A stretch of 11,455 nt of DNA. Source: an uncultured Rhodovulum sp. GTDB lineage: Bacteria > Pseudomonadota > Alphaproteobacteria > Rhodobacterales > Rhodobacteraceae. A program made the translations under genes and the position numbers. The DNA lies in the NCBI GenBank assembly GCA_946221765.1, contig CAMIMK010000070.1, positions 1 to 11,455 of the forward strand. Reading direction: 5' to 3'. Position 1 is the stretch's first letter; every line of letters starts with the position of its first letter. Shown here one piece after another: positions 1 through 6,099 of this stretch. The notes under the pieces are model-generated. The model did no database searches. It was not told the DNA's origin and saw nothing but the letters and a program-made list of their open reading frames with translations.

Positions 1-710
1 TCCCCGACCAGGAGATTGCCCCAGGTCAGCATCACGGCACTGCGCTGGCGGCGTGCCTGCAAGAGCTCGGCATCGGTCCGGCTCAGGCTCAGCACATACC
101 AGGCGATCAGGCCGAGGATCGTGAAGGCAATGCCGAGATGGATGGCAAGGCGCACCGAGGCGACCGAGACCATGCCCGCCTCAAGCCCCGAGGCGACCAT
201 CCACCAGCCCACCGCTCCCTGAAGCCCACCAAGGAGCCCAAGGCCGAGGAGCCGCGGCGTCCAGCCCGGCGGGATGCGCCGGCGGGCGAGGAAGACGACG
301 AAGCCCACCGCCCAGACGAGACCGATCAGCCGGCCGAGCTGGCGATGGCCCCATTCCCACCAGTAGATCGACTTGAAGGCGTCGAGCGTCATGTCGGGGT
401 TCAGCGCCGCCGCCTGCGGCGTCGCCTTGTATTTGGCGAATTCCGCCTCCCAGCCGGCCGCATCGAGCGGCGGCAGGGCGCCGGTCACCGGCTTCCATTC
501 GGTGATGGAGAGACCGGAGTCGGTCAGGCGCGTCAGCCCTCCGACGAGGATCATCACGACGACGAGCAGGAAGATCAGCTTCAGCCAGAGCGCGATGCCG
601 CGGCGGTCCTGGGGGGGGCGCCGGGGGGCGGCGACCGGCGCGGTGACGGCCTCCGGGCCCGACACCTCCTCGAAGATGCTGCGGGGCTTGGCTTGCTTCG
701 GCTTGCTCAT
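1..710 (-). CDS. ctaA: Heme A synthase, COX15/CtaA family (3' end outside window)
   Basis: The protein oxidises the C8 methyl group of heme O to the formyl group of heme A, the cofactor of aa3-type cytochrome oxidases, and sits in the inner membrane. The window holds the first 236 codons; the rest runs off the left edge. After a polar N-terminal tail of about 38 residues comes TM1 (residues 39-58) with the GGLTRLTDSGLSITEWKP motif that opens the first periplasmic loop. The heme-ligand motif WEWGHRQLGR follows (E119, H122), then the LQGAVGWWMVASGL helix, then a second histidine in VRLAIHLG (H191). The other two family histidines would lie outside the window. No cysteine occurs in the visible part, so this is the type without the loop disulphide, usual in alphaproteobacteria and mitochondria. 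The ATG at 710 is preceded by GGAGAGG at 724-718, 7 bases away. The frame contains a C8 tract (coding sense, 618-611). Family assignment is very sure. Confidence 0.95.
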   Translation of the reverse strand, partial: MSKPKQAKPRSIFEEVSGPEAVTAPVAAPRRPPQDRRGIALWLKLIFLLVVVMILVGGLTRLTDSGLSITEWKPVTGALPPLDAAGWEAEFAKYKATPQAAALNPDMTLDAFKSIYWWEWGHRQLGRLIGLVWAVGFVVFLARRRIPPGWTPRLLGLGLLGGLQGAVGWWMVASGLEAGMVSVASVRLAIHLGIAFTILGLIAWYVLSLSRTDAELLQARRQRSAVMLTWGNLLVG

Positions 711-760
711 CGGATCGCCTCTCCGGGGCCCGGGCCGACGACGGCGCGGGCGTCAGGGGC

Positions 761-789
761 GATGTATGCGGCGGGCCCCCGCCGGGCAA
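761..789 (-). promoter_or_regulatory. Candidate sigma-70-like promoter of ctaA
   Basis: Read on the minus strand, TTGCCC (789-784) and TACATC (766-761) are separated by exactly 17 bases, 51 bases upstream of the ctaA start. The spacer carries a small inverted repeat, GGCGGG and CCCGCC around two bases. The -35 element is fair and the -10 weak, so this is only a candidate. Confidence 0.35.
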
Positions 790-852
790 GCACGGATGCG
801 GCCGCGGCCGGTTTACTCCCTCCTAACCATGGCGGGCCTATCCCCGGAGACA

Positions 853-871
853 GCGGGCCGATCCGGCCCGC
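853..871 (+). other. Hairpin in the leader of glf
   Basis: A perfect 8-bp inverted repeat, GCGGGCCG (853-860) and CGGCCCGC (864-871), encloses a 3-base loop. It ends 7 bases before the Shine-Dalgarno sequence of glf (GGAGAG, 879-884). If transcribed it would be a very stable stem just upstream of the ribosome site. The divergent ctaA/glf gap (711-892) has several other GC-rich short palindromes, such as GGCCCGGGCC at 727-736, but no convincing forward promoter that I can identify. Confidence 0.4.
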
Positions 872-892
872 GCCAGATGGAGAGCGCCCCCC

Positions 893-2053
893 GTGACCCT
901 GCCCGTCAGCGAAGCCGATCTCGTCGTCGTTGGTGCCGGCTTCTACGGGGCCACCATCGCCAATCTCGCCGCCGAGCGGCTCGGGCTGCGCGTCGCGGTG
1001 ATCGACCGGCGCCGCCACATCGGCGGCAACGCCTTCAGCGAGACCGACCCCGCGACGGGCGTCGAGATCCACCGCTACGGGCCCCATCTCTTCCATACCT
1101 CGAATGTCACGGTCTGGAATTACGTGAAGCGCTTCACCGACTTCACGCCCTACCGGCATGTCGTCTACTCGCGGCACAAGGGGCAGGTCTACAGCCTGCC
1201 CTTCAACCTCGCGACCATCTGCCAGTTCTTCGGACGGGCGATGTCGCCCGCCGAGGCAGAGGCGCTCATCCGCTCCCAGGCGGCCGAGGTCGATGCCCGC
1301 GCCCCGCAGAATCTCGAGGACAAGGCGATCTCGATGATCGGCCGGCCGCTCTACGAGGCCTTCGTGCGCGACTATACGGTCAAGCAGTGGCAGACGGACC
1401 CCCGCCTGCTGCCGGCGGCGACCATCACCCGGATCCCCGTGCGCTACAATTTCGACAACCGCTATTTCAACGACACCCACGAGGGCCTGCCGGCCGAGGG
1501 CTATACCCGCATCTTCGAACGGATGCTCGGCCATCCCCGGATCGGCGTGCATCTGGAGACCGACTTCGAGAGCCTGCGCGGCAGCCTCGGCGCGGTGCCG
1601 CTGGTCTATACCGGCCCGATCGACGCCTTCTTCGACCATGCCGAGGGCCGGCTCGGCTGGCGCACGATCGACTTCGAGTGGCGCCACCACGATGTCGGCG
1701 ACTTCCAGGGGACGCCGGTGATGAACTATGCCGATGCCGAGGTGCCCCATACCCGCTCGGTCGAGTACCGCCACCTGCACACCGGGCGCGACATCGACCC
1801 CGAGCGGACGATCGTCGCCTGGGAGAGCGCGCGCTTCGCCAGGGCCGGGGACGAGCCCTATTACCCGATCGACACGCCCGAGGACGCCGCGCGCTATCGC
1901 CGCTATGCCGCCCGGGCCGCCGCGCTGCCGGGCGTGCATTTCGGCGGGCGGCTCGGCAGCTATCGCTATCTCGACATGCACCAGGCGATCGGGGCCGCGC
2001 TCAAGGCCTTCGAGCGCGAGATCGCCCCGCGCTTCCGCGCCCGGGCGGCGTGA
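893..2053 (+). CDS. glf: UDP-galactopyranose mutase
   Basis: A flavoenzyme that interconverts UDP-galactopyranose and UDP-galactofuranose in the cytoplasm, supplying the only known donor for Galf in surface glycans. At 386 residues it has normal length. It opens with the FAD-binding VVVGAGFYGA motif (residues 11-20) and RRRHIGGNAF (39-48). YGPHLFHT (62-69), SLPFNL (101-106), YTVKQW (161-166) and ITRIPVRYNFDNRYF (178-192) follow; R180 matches one of the two catalytic-site arginines. YTGPIDAFFD (239-248), VPHTRSVEYRHL (284-295, second arginine R288), DEPYYPID (320-327) and a C-terminal FGGRLGSYRYLDMHQAI (350-366) complete the family pattern. The PHTRSVEYRHL segment departs somewhat from the commoner PYTR..E.KHF form, so it may be a divergent branch. 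The start is GTG at 893 with GGAGAG 8 bases upstream; an ATG at 877 is out of frame. It forms an operon with the next gene, 7 bases downstream. Confidence 0.95.
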   Translation: MTLPVSEADLVVVGAGFYGATIANLAAERLGLRVAVIDRRRHIGGNAFSETDPATGVEIHRYGPHLFHTSNVTVWNYVKRFTDFTPYRHVVYSRHKGQVYSLPFNLATICQFFGRAMSPAEAEALIRSQAAEVDARAPQNLEDKAISMIGRPLYEAFVRDYTVKQWQTDPRLLPAATITRIPVRYNFDNRYFNDTHEGLPAEGYTRIFERMLGHPRIGVHLETDFESLRGSLGAVPLVYTGPIDAFFDHAEGRLGWRTIDFEWRHHDVGDFQGTPVMNYADAEVPHTRSVEYRHLHTGRDIDPERTIVAWESARFARAGDEPYYPIDTPEDAARYRRYAARAAALPGVHFGGRLGSYRYLDMHQAIGAALKAFEREIAPRFRARAA

Positions 2054-2060
2054 GGGCGCG

Positions 2061-2789
2061 ATGCAGGCCGTCACCTATGTCGCCGTCCACAAGCCCGGGC
2101 TCTTCGCCACCAGTCCGGGCTATCAGCCGATCCATGTCGGCCGGGCGCTCGCCACGCAGGATCTCGGCCTGCCGGGCGACGACACCGGCAATCACATCTC
2201 GGCGCTGAACCCGAATTTCTGCGAACTGACGCTGCTCTACTGGATGTGGAAGAACGCCACCGCGGACGTGGTCGGCCTTGCCCATTACCGGCGCTACTTC
2301 GGCCCGCGCGACCGCGCGGTGGACCTCGGCGGCCAGCAGATCGCGGCGGGCGACGACTTCGGCGAAATCGGCGTGACGCATGACATGATCGTCGGCCAGC
2401 CCGTCCGCTTCGCCCTGCAGCCGATGGGCCTGCCGGTCTCGAACGAACAGATCTATGCGGCCACCTCGATCAGCCTCGACCTGCCGGTCCTGCGCGAGGT
2501 GGTGAAGGAACGCGCCTCCGACTATCTCGACTATTTCGACTTCGTGATGCGCGACAGCTCCTGCTCGATCTGCAACATGATGATCGGGCGCAAGGCGGTC
2601 GTCGACGACTATGCCGCCTGGCTCTTCAACCTGCTGTTCCCGCTGGAGCGGCGCATCCGCTACCAGATCTACGACGACTATCAGAAGCGCGTCTTCGGTT
2701 TCCTGTCCGAACGCCTGATGACCGTCTGGGTGGCAAAGAACCGCACCCGCTACACGATCGGCTACCGCCCGATCCTGCAGGTGGAATAG
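2061..2789 (+). CDS. DUF4422/GT111-type glycosyltransferase, probable galactofuranosyltransferase
   Basis: A single-domain protein of 242 residues, with no signal peptide or membrane segment, predicted to transfer galactofuranose from UDP-Galf to a glycan acceptor. Visible DUF4422 hallmarks are PGDDTGNHISALN (38-50), the acidic and aromatic CELTLLYWMWKN (54-65), VGLAHYRRYF (71-80), the conserved NMMIG (172-176), WLFNLLF (187-193) and FLSERL (214-219). DUF4422 was shown in the Klebsiella O2a polymerase WbbM to be a galactofuranosyltransferase that founds family GT111. Its place directly behind glf fits that role, although donor and acceptor here are inferences. The reading frame is open far upstream into glf, but the ATG at 2061 follows GAGG (2052-2055) with a 5-base gap and begins the conserved domain. 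It ends one base before the convergent trmJ stop. No chain-extension, flippase or export gene is adjacent. Confidence 0.85.
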   Translation: MQAVTYVAVHKPGLFATSPGYQPIHVGRALATQDLGLPGDDTGNHISALNPNFCELTLLYWMWKNATADVVGLAHYRRYFGPRDRAVDLGGQQIAAGDDFGEIGVTHDMIVGQPVRFALQPMGLPVSNEQIYAATSISLDLPVLREVVKERASDYLDYFDFVMRDSSCSICNMMIGRKAVVDDYAAWLFNLLFPLERRIRYQIYDDYQKRVFGFLSERLMTVWVAKNRTRYTIGYRPILQVE

Positions 2790-2790
2790 G

Positions 2791-3573
2791 TCACTTCCGC
2801 CCCGGCACCTTCACGGCGAGGGCGCGGACGATGCCGTGGATCACGCGGATGTCGGCCGTGGTGAGCGGGGCGCGGCGGATGAGGTTGTCGAGGTTCGCGA
2901 TCATGCTCGGCCGCTTGTGGGGCGGGAAGAAGAAGCCGACCGTGTCGAGGCGGGCGACCAGATGGTCGATCAGGCGGTCACGCTCGATGCCCGTCGCATG
3001 GCGCGAGCCGGCGAGATGCCAGTCGCCGGCCGGGGCCGCAGCCGCCCCGGACATCCCGGCCCGCATCCATTCATAGGCGAGCAGCAGCACCGCCTGCCCG
3101 AGGTTCAGCGAGGCGAAGGCCGGGTTGACCGGCACCGAGATGACGGCATTGGCGCGGATCACGTCGGCATTCTCCAGCCCGGCCCGCTCCGGCCCGAAGA
3201 GAAGGCCGACGCGGGTTCCCCTGGCGATGAGCGCCCGCGCCTCGGCCATGGCCCGTTCGGGCGTCATCACGAGCTTGGTCAGCGCCCGGTCCCGCGCGGT
3301 GGTGGCGAAGACGACGCCGAGATCGGCGCAGGCCGCCGCGGTGCTGTCCATCACCTCGACCCCGGCGAGGACCGGGGCGGCGCCGCTGGCCGTGGCCTCG
3401 GCCTTCGGGTTCGGCCAGCCGTCGCGCGGGGCGACGAGGCGCAGGCGATCGAGCCCGAAATTCCACATGGCCCGGGCAGCCGCGCCGATATTCTCGCCCA
3501 TCTGCGGCGCGACGAGGATGAAGACCGGCCCCTCGGCCGCCGGCGTCGTCTTCTGGTGATCCGTCCCCGCCAT
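2791..3573 (-). CDS. trmJ: tRNA (cytidine/uridine-2'-O-)-methyltransferase TrmJ, SPOUT family
   Basis: A class IV (SPOUT, trefoil-knot) RNA methyltransferase. TrmJ uses S-adenosylmethionine to 2'-O-methylate position 32 of several tRNAs. At 260 residues it is close to the E. coli length. The first motif is MGENIGAAARAMWNFG (25-40), with catalytic-type R34, followed by LRLVAPRDGWPN (44-55) and the LLFGPERAGLEN motif (124-135). The knot signature SVPVNPAFASLNLGQAV spans 146-162. A C-terminal helical region (about 195-260) holds PPHKRPSMIANLDNLIRR, typical of TrmJ rather than TrmL. The ATG at 3573 has GGAG at 3583-3580, 6 bases upstream. It is transcribed from its own candidate promoter or by readthrough from the siderophore receptor gene behind it. 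Its stop lies one base from that of the convergent glycosyltransferase. Confidence 0.92.
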   Translation of the reverse strand: MAGTDHQKTTPAAEGPVFILVAPQMGENIGAAARAMWNFGLDRLRLVAPRDGWPNPKAEATASGAAPVLAGVEVMDSTAAACADLGVVFATTARDRALTKLVMTPERAMAEARALIARGTRVGLLFGPERAGLENADVIRANAVISVPVNPAFASLNLGQAVLLLAYEWMRAGMSGAAAAPAGDWHLAGSRHATGIERDRLIDHLVARLDTVGFFFPPHKRPSMIANLDNLIRRAPLTTADIRVIHGIVRALAVKVPGRK

Positions 3574-3590
3574 GTCCTGCTCCCGGTGAG

Positions 3591-3625
3591 CTGCCGCCGC
3601 AGCCTGTTAGGGGCTGCGGCGGCAG
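3591..3625 (-). terminator. Perfect 14-bp inverted repeat, probable terminator of the siderophore receptor gene
   Basis: The arms CTGCCGCCGCAGCC (3591-3604) and GGCTGCGGCGGCAG (3612-3625) pair perfectly around a 7-base loop. It lies 29 bases past the receptor stop codon, on the receptor's transcript, and upstream of trmJ. No T-run follows on either strand, so it would be a GC-rich hairpin terminator without a U-tract or a processing/stabilising stem. It also covers the -10 element of the candidate trmJ promoter. Confidence 0.55.
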
Positions 3626-3632
3626 GGGACAA
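3604..3632 (-). promoter_or_regulatory. Candidate sigma-70-like promoter of trmJ
   Basis: On the minus strand TTGTCC (3632-3627) and TAACAG (3609-3604) are 17 bases apart, which would put the transcription start near 3597, about 24 bases from the trmJ ATG. The -10 sits in and beside the loop of the 14-bp inverted repeat. Both elements are moderate matches, and without transcript data this remains a candidate. Confidence 0.35.
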
Positions 3633-3653
3633 GCGGCACGGGGATACCGCCGG

Positions 3654-5834
3654 TCAGAAGCGGGCGCGCAGCGCGAGTTCCGCGCCGATGCCGTCTCCAT
3701 AGACCACCGTGTTGTAGAAGCCGGTGGTGCGATAGTATTTCTTGTCGAAGAGGTTCGTCACGTTCAGGCTGAGGTCCACGCCCTCGCGGATCTCGTATTT
3801 CGCCGAGGCGTCGAAGATCGCATAGGCCTCCTGCGGCACGCTCGGCAGGCCGCCTTCCCAGGTCATGCTCTCGGTCCGGCTCTGCCAGCGCACGGCGCCA
3901 CCCACGGTCAGGCGGTCGTCGAGCACACCAGGGATCCGGTAGTCGGTGGCGAGCTTCAGGGTGTTGCGCGGCTGGTCGGTCTGCACCTCGGCGTCGTCGT
4001 CATCGCGCGCGATGCGATAGGTATAGCCGCCCGAGACGTTCCAGCGGTCCGACAGCGCCCCGGCCAGTTCCAGCTCGAAGCCCCGGGTGGTGACGCCGTC
4101 GATCGATTCGTAGATGCTGCGATTCGCGACCGCGTCGAAATAGAGATAGTTCGCCACGTCCTTCTGGTCGGTCTGGAAGACCGCCGCCGAGGCATAGAGC
4201 GCCCCGTCGAAGAAGCCGGCCTTCACCCCGAGCTCGTAGTTGTAGCCGTAGGTCGGATCGAGATAGTCGCCGTTCACATCCTGGAAGAGCTGCGGCTTGT
4301 AGATGCTGGTGGCGCTGGCATAGGCCGTGAAGGTGTCGTTGATGTCATAGGTGGCCCCCAGATAGGGCGTCACGATGTTGCGGTAGGTGTATTCGAACCG
4401 CTCCGCGCCCGTCTCCTCGGCCCAGCCGTCCCAGTAGTTCAGCCGCGCGCCGCCGATGAGGGTCAGGGCATCGGTCGCATGGACCTGGACGGTGCCGTAG
4501 AGCCCGACCTGGGTGGTCTCGGTCTCCCAGGTCCGGGTCGCGTCATCGGCGAAGTCCGGCTCGGGATAGCTCTGGTCCCAGTCGAAGATGTCGCCAACCG
4601 GGGCGAGCGTGGCGGTATCGACGTCATAGCCGTCATATTTCGACCTGCCGAACGAGCCGAAGGCCCCGACGACGAACTGGTGCACGCGCCCGAGAGCCTC
4701 GAAATCGCCGTTCAGCGCGCCGCTCAGCGACTCCTGCCGGTAGCCGCCGTCATACTTGGCCGCCGAGGGCGCCATCCCGAGGCCGGTCACGGCGTCGGGC
4801 GTGCCGGAGATCCAGGCAAGCTGCGAGGCGAAGTCGTTGGTGATGTGGGTAGCGGTGACCCGGCCGGTCCAGCCGTTGTCGAAGACATGCTCCAGCGCGG
4901 CGAAGGCTTCGGTGCGCCGGGTGTCGATGTAGGTCCAGTCGGCCCCGAGGCTCGAGCCCCGGTCCCAGTCGATCAGCGCGCCGGTGCTGTCCCAGGGCGG
5001 CAGGCCGCCCCAGGTCACGTTGCTGGCGTCGGTCTTCTGGTGGCTGAGGCCGAAATTGGCGCGCGTCGAGTCGGTCAGGTCCATCTCCAGGGCGCCGAAG
5101 CCGATGTACTTGTCCTTGCCATAGCCATCGAGCCAGCCCTCGCGGCTGTCGGCCGCGCCGAGGATGCGGCCCCGGATCGTGCCGCTCTCGTTGAGCGGGC
5201 CGGCAATGTCGAGTTCGGTCCGGGCGCCCTTCGGATAGGCGAGGCTGAAGGCGGCCTCGCGGCGCAGCGTCTCGGTGGGGCGCTTGCGGATGAAGTTGAT
5301 CGAGGCACCCGGCTGACCCGCGCCGGTCATGAGGCCGGTGGCGCCGCGGACGATCTCCACGTGATCGTAGAGCACCATGTCGATGTTGTTGTCGCCGAAC
5401 TGCCAGACGCCATCCCGCGGGATCGGGACGCCGTCGAACATGTAGCTGTCGATCTCGAAACCGCGCGAATAGAAGTTGATGCGCTCGCTTTCATAGGCCT
5501 GCACGGTAATGCCCGGCGTCATGTCCATCACCTCCGTCACTGTGGTGATGTCCCGGTCCTTCATCTGCTGGTCGGTGACGACGCTCGTCGACTGCGGCGT
5601 TTCCTTCTGGCTGAGGACGAGCCCCGTCGCCGAGCGCATCCACTCGGTCGTCCAGGACTGCGTGTCCTCGGTCGTGGTGCCGGGAGCGGCCGTCACGGTG
5701 ATGGTGTCGAGGAGCACTTCGCCGTCCTGGGCCAGTGCGGCCGGGGGCAGGACGCCCGATCCCGCTGCCGTCCCGATCAGCAGCGCCGCCCGCAGGCACA
5801 GCCGGTTGGCCAGCACGTTCGTGCCAGAAGCCAT
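3654..5834 (-). CDS. TonB-dependent ferric-siderophore receptor (FhuE/FpvA type)
   Basis: An outer-membrane gated porin of 726 residues that imports a ferric siderophore using energy from TonB-ExbB-ExbD. A signal peptide (1-35, hydrophobic core LRAALLIGTAAGSGVL, cleavage after ALA) is followed by a TonB box, DTITVTA (43-49). The plug domain (about 75-180) contains KETPQSTSVVTDQQMKDR, EVMDMTPGITV, NFYSRGFEIDSYMFDGVP and VEIVRGATGLMTGAGQPGA, closest in wording to FhuE, FpvA and FoxA receptors of hydroxamate-type siderophores. The C-terminal beta-barrel has the YNYELGVKAGFFDGAL and LNVTNLFDKKYYRT motifs and ends in phenylalanine, as barrels do. There is no N-terminal signalling domain between signal peptide and TonB box, so it is not a FecA/FpvA-style transducer. 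The ligand cannot be told from sequence. The ATG at 5834 has only a loose purine-rich site upstream. No siderophore synthesis, permease or TonB genes are adjacent, so it is an orphan receptor. Confidence 0.93.
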   Translation of the reverse strand: MASGTNVLANRLCLRAALLIGTAAGSGVLPPAALAQDGEVLLDTITVTAAPGTTTEDTQSWTTEWMRSATGLVLSQKETPQSTSVVTDQQMKDRDITTVTEVMDMTPGITVQAYESERINFYSRGFEIDSYMFDGVPIPRDGVWQFGDNNIDMVLYDHVEIVRGATGLMTGAGQPGASINFIRKRPTETLRREAAFSLAYPKGARTELDIAGPLNESGTIRGRILGAADSREGWLDGYGKDKYIGFGALEMDLTDSTRANFGLSHQKTDASNVTWGGLPPWDSTGALIDWDRGSSLGADWTYIDTRRTEAFAALEHVFDNGWTGRVTATHITNDFASQLAWISGTPDAVTGLGMAPSAAKYDGGYRQESLSGALNGDFEALGRVHQFVVGAFGSFGRSKYDGYDVDTATLAPVGDIFDWDQSYPEPDFADDATRTWETETTQVGLYGTVQVHATDALTLIGGARLNYWDGWAEETGAERFEYTYRNIVTPYLGATYDINDTFTAYASATSIYKPQLFQDVNGDYLDPTYGYNYELGVKAGFFDGALYASAAVFQTDQKDVANYLYFDAVANRSIYESIDGVTTRGFELELAGALSDRWNVSGGYTYRIARDDDDAEVQTDQPRNTLKLATDYRIPGVLDDRLTVGGAVRWQSRTESMTWEGGLPSVPQEAYAIFDASAKYEIREGVDLSLNVTNLFDKKYYRTTGFYNTVVYGDGIGAELALRARF

Positions 5835-5867
5835 GAGTCCACCCCCAAATGCGAAGATCCGGTGGCT

Positions 5868-5888
5868 GGCGTCTGGCTGGCTGACGCC
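5868..5888 (-). other. Small hairpin in the receptor gene leader
   Basis: The arms GGCGTC (5868-5873) and GACGCC (5883-5888) are separated by 9 bases. It lies 34 bases upstream of the receptor start. A ten-base near-repeat flanks it, GCGAAGATCC at 5851-5860 and GCAAAGATCC at 5910-5919. I recognise no known riboswitch class, and chance is possible in DNA of this composition. Confidence 0.25.
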
Positions 5889-5997
5889 TGCCCGCTAGCA
5901 TCCCCTTTCGCAAAGATCCAGAGGCCAGAGTCTGCGCCGGCACCCCCCCAGGCGCCCCTCCGGGTGGCATGTCCGGGCAGGGCTGCACAGAAAACAT

Positions 5998-6019
5998 ACA
6001 GCATACAAATGTATGCAGT
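5998..6019. promoter_or_regulatory. 22-bp imperfect palindrome, candidate operator in the receptor/icd divergent region
   Basis: The arms ACAGCATAC (5998-6006) and GTATGCAGT (6011-6019) flank AAAT; 8 of 9 arm positions pair, and the inner six are perfect. A further CATACA at 5995-6000 gives a direct copy of the half-site seven bases from the one at 6002-6007. The patch is conspicuously AT-rich for this window and lies between the divergent siderophore receptor and icd. The symmetry suits a dimeric transcription factor. It does not match an obvious Fur, RirA or Irr box known to me, so the regulator is unnamed. Control of the receptor is the more natural guess. The rest of the 265-bp gap holds no gene that I can support. 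Confidence 0.55.
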
Positions 6020-6023
6020 GCCC

Positions 6024-6052
6024 TTTCCCTTTGCGCGCTTGTCCTCTATAGC
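6024..6052 (+). promoter_or_regulatory. Candidate promoter of icd
   Basis: TTTCCC (6024-6029) and TATAGC (6047-6052) are 17 bases apart and about 48 bases before the icd start. The -10 is fair and the -35 weak. The palindrome at 5998-6019 ends just upstream of the -35, so a bound regulator could touch this promoter as well. Confidence 0.35.
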
Positions 6053-6099
6053 GGCAGCGCCTAGACCAACGTGGCCAAGCTGTGAGGGGCGTTCTGCAC

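Noticed and set aside
820..832. CtrA-like half-site (CTAACCAT) in the ctaA/glf gap
   Set aside because: Only a single imperfect half-site; no second half at the expected spacing.
707..2074. A 455-codon minus-strand frame opposite glf
   Set aside because: Glf on the plus strand has all family motifs; the antisense product is compositionally biased.
5835..5997. Cobalamin riboswitch before the TonB-dependent receptor
   Set aside because: Fragments such as GGGAAAGGGCACTG (minus strand, near 6030-6017) look faintly like its boxes, but order and spacing are wrong and the receptor resembles siderophore receptors, not BtuB.
6082..6099. Extension of icd to GTG at 6082
   Set aside because: It would place the good Shine-Dalgarno GAGGGG inside the gene, and relatives begin at MSKIKV.
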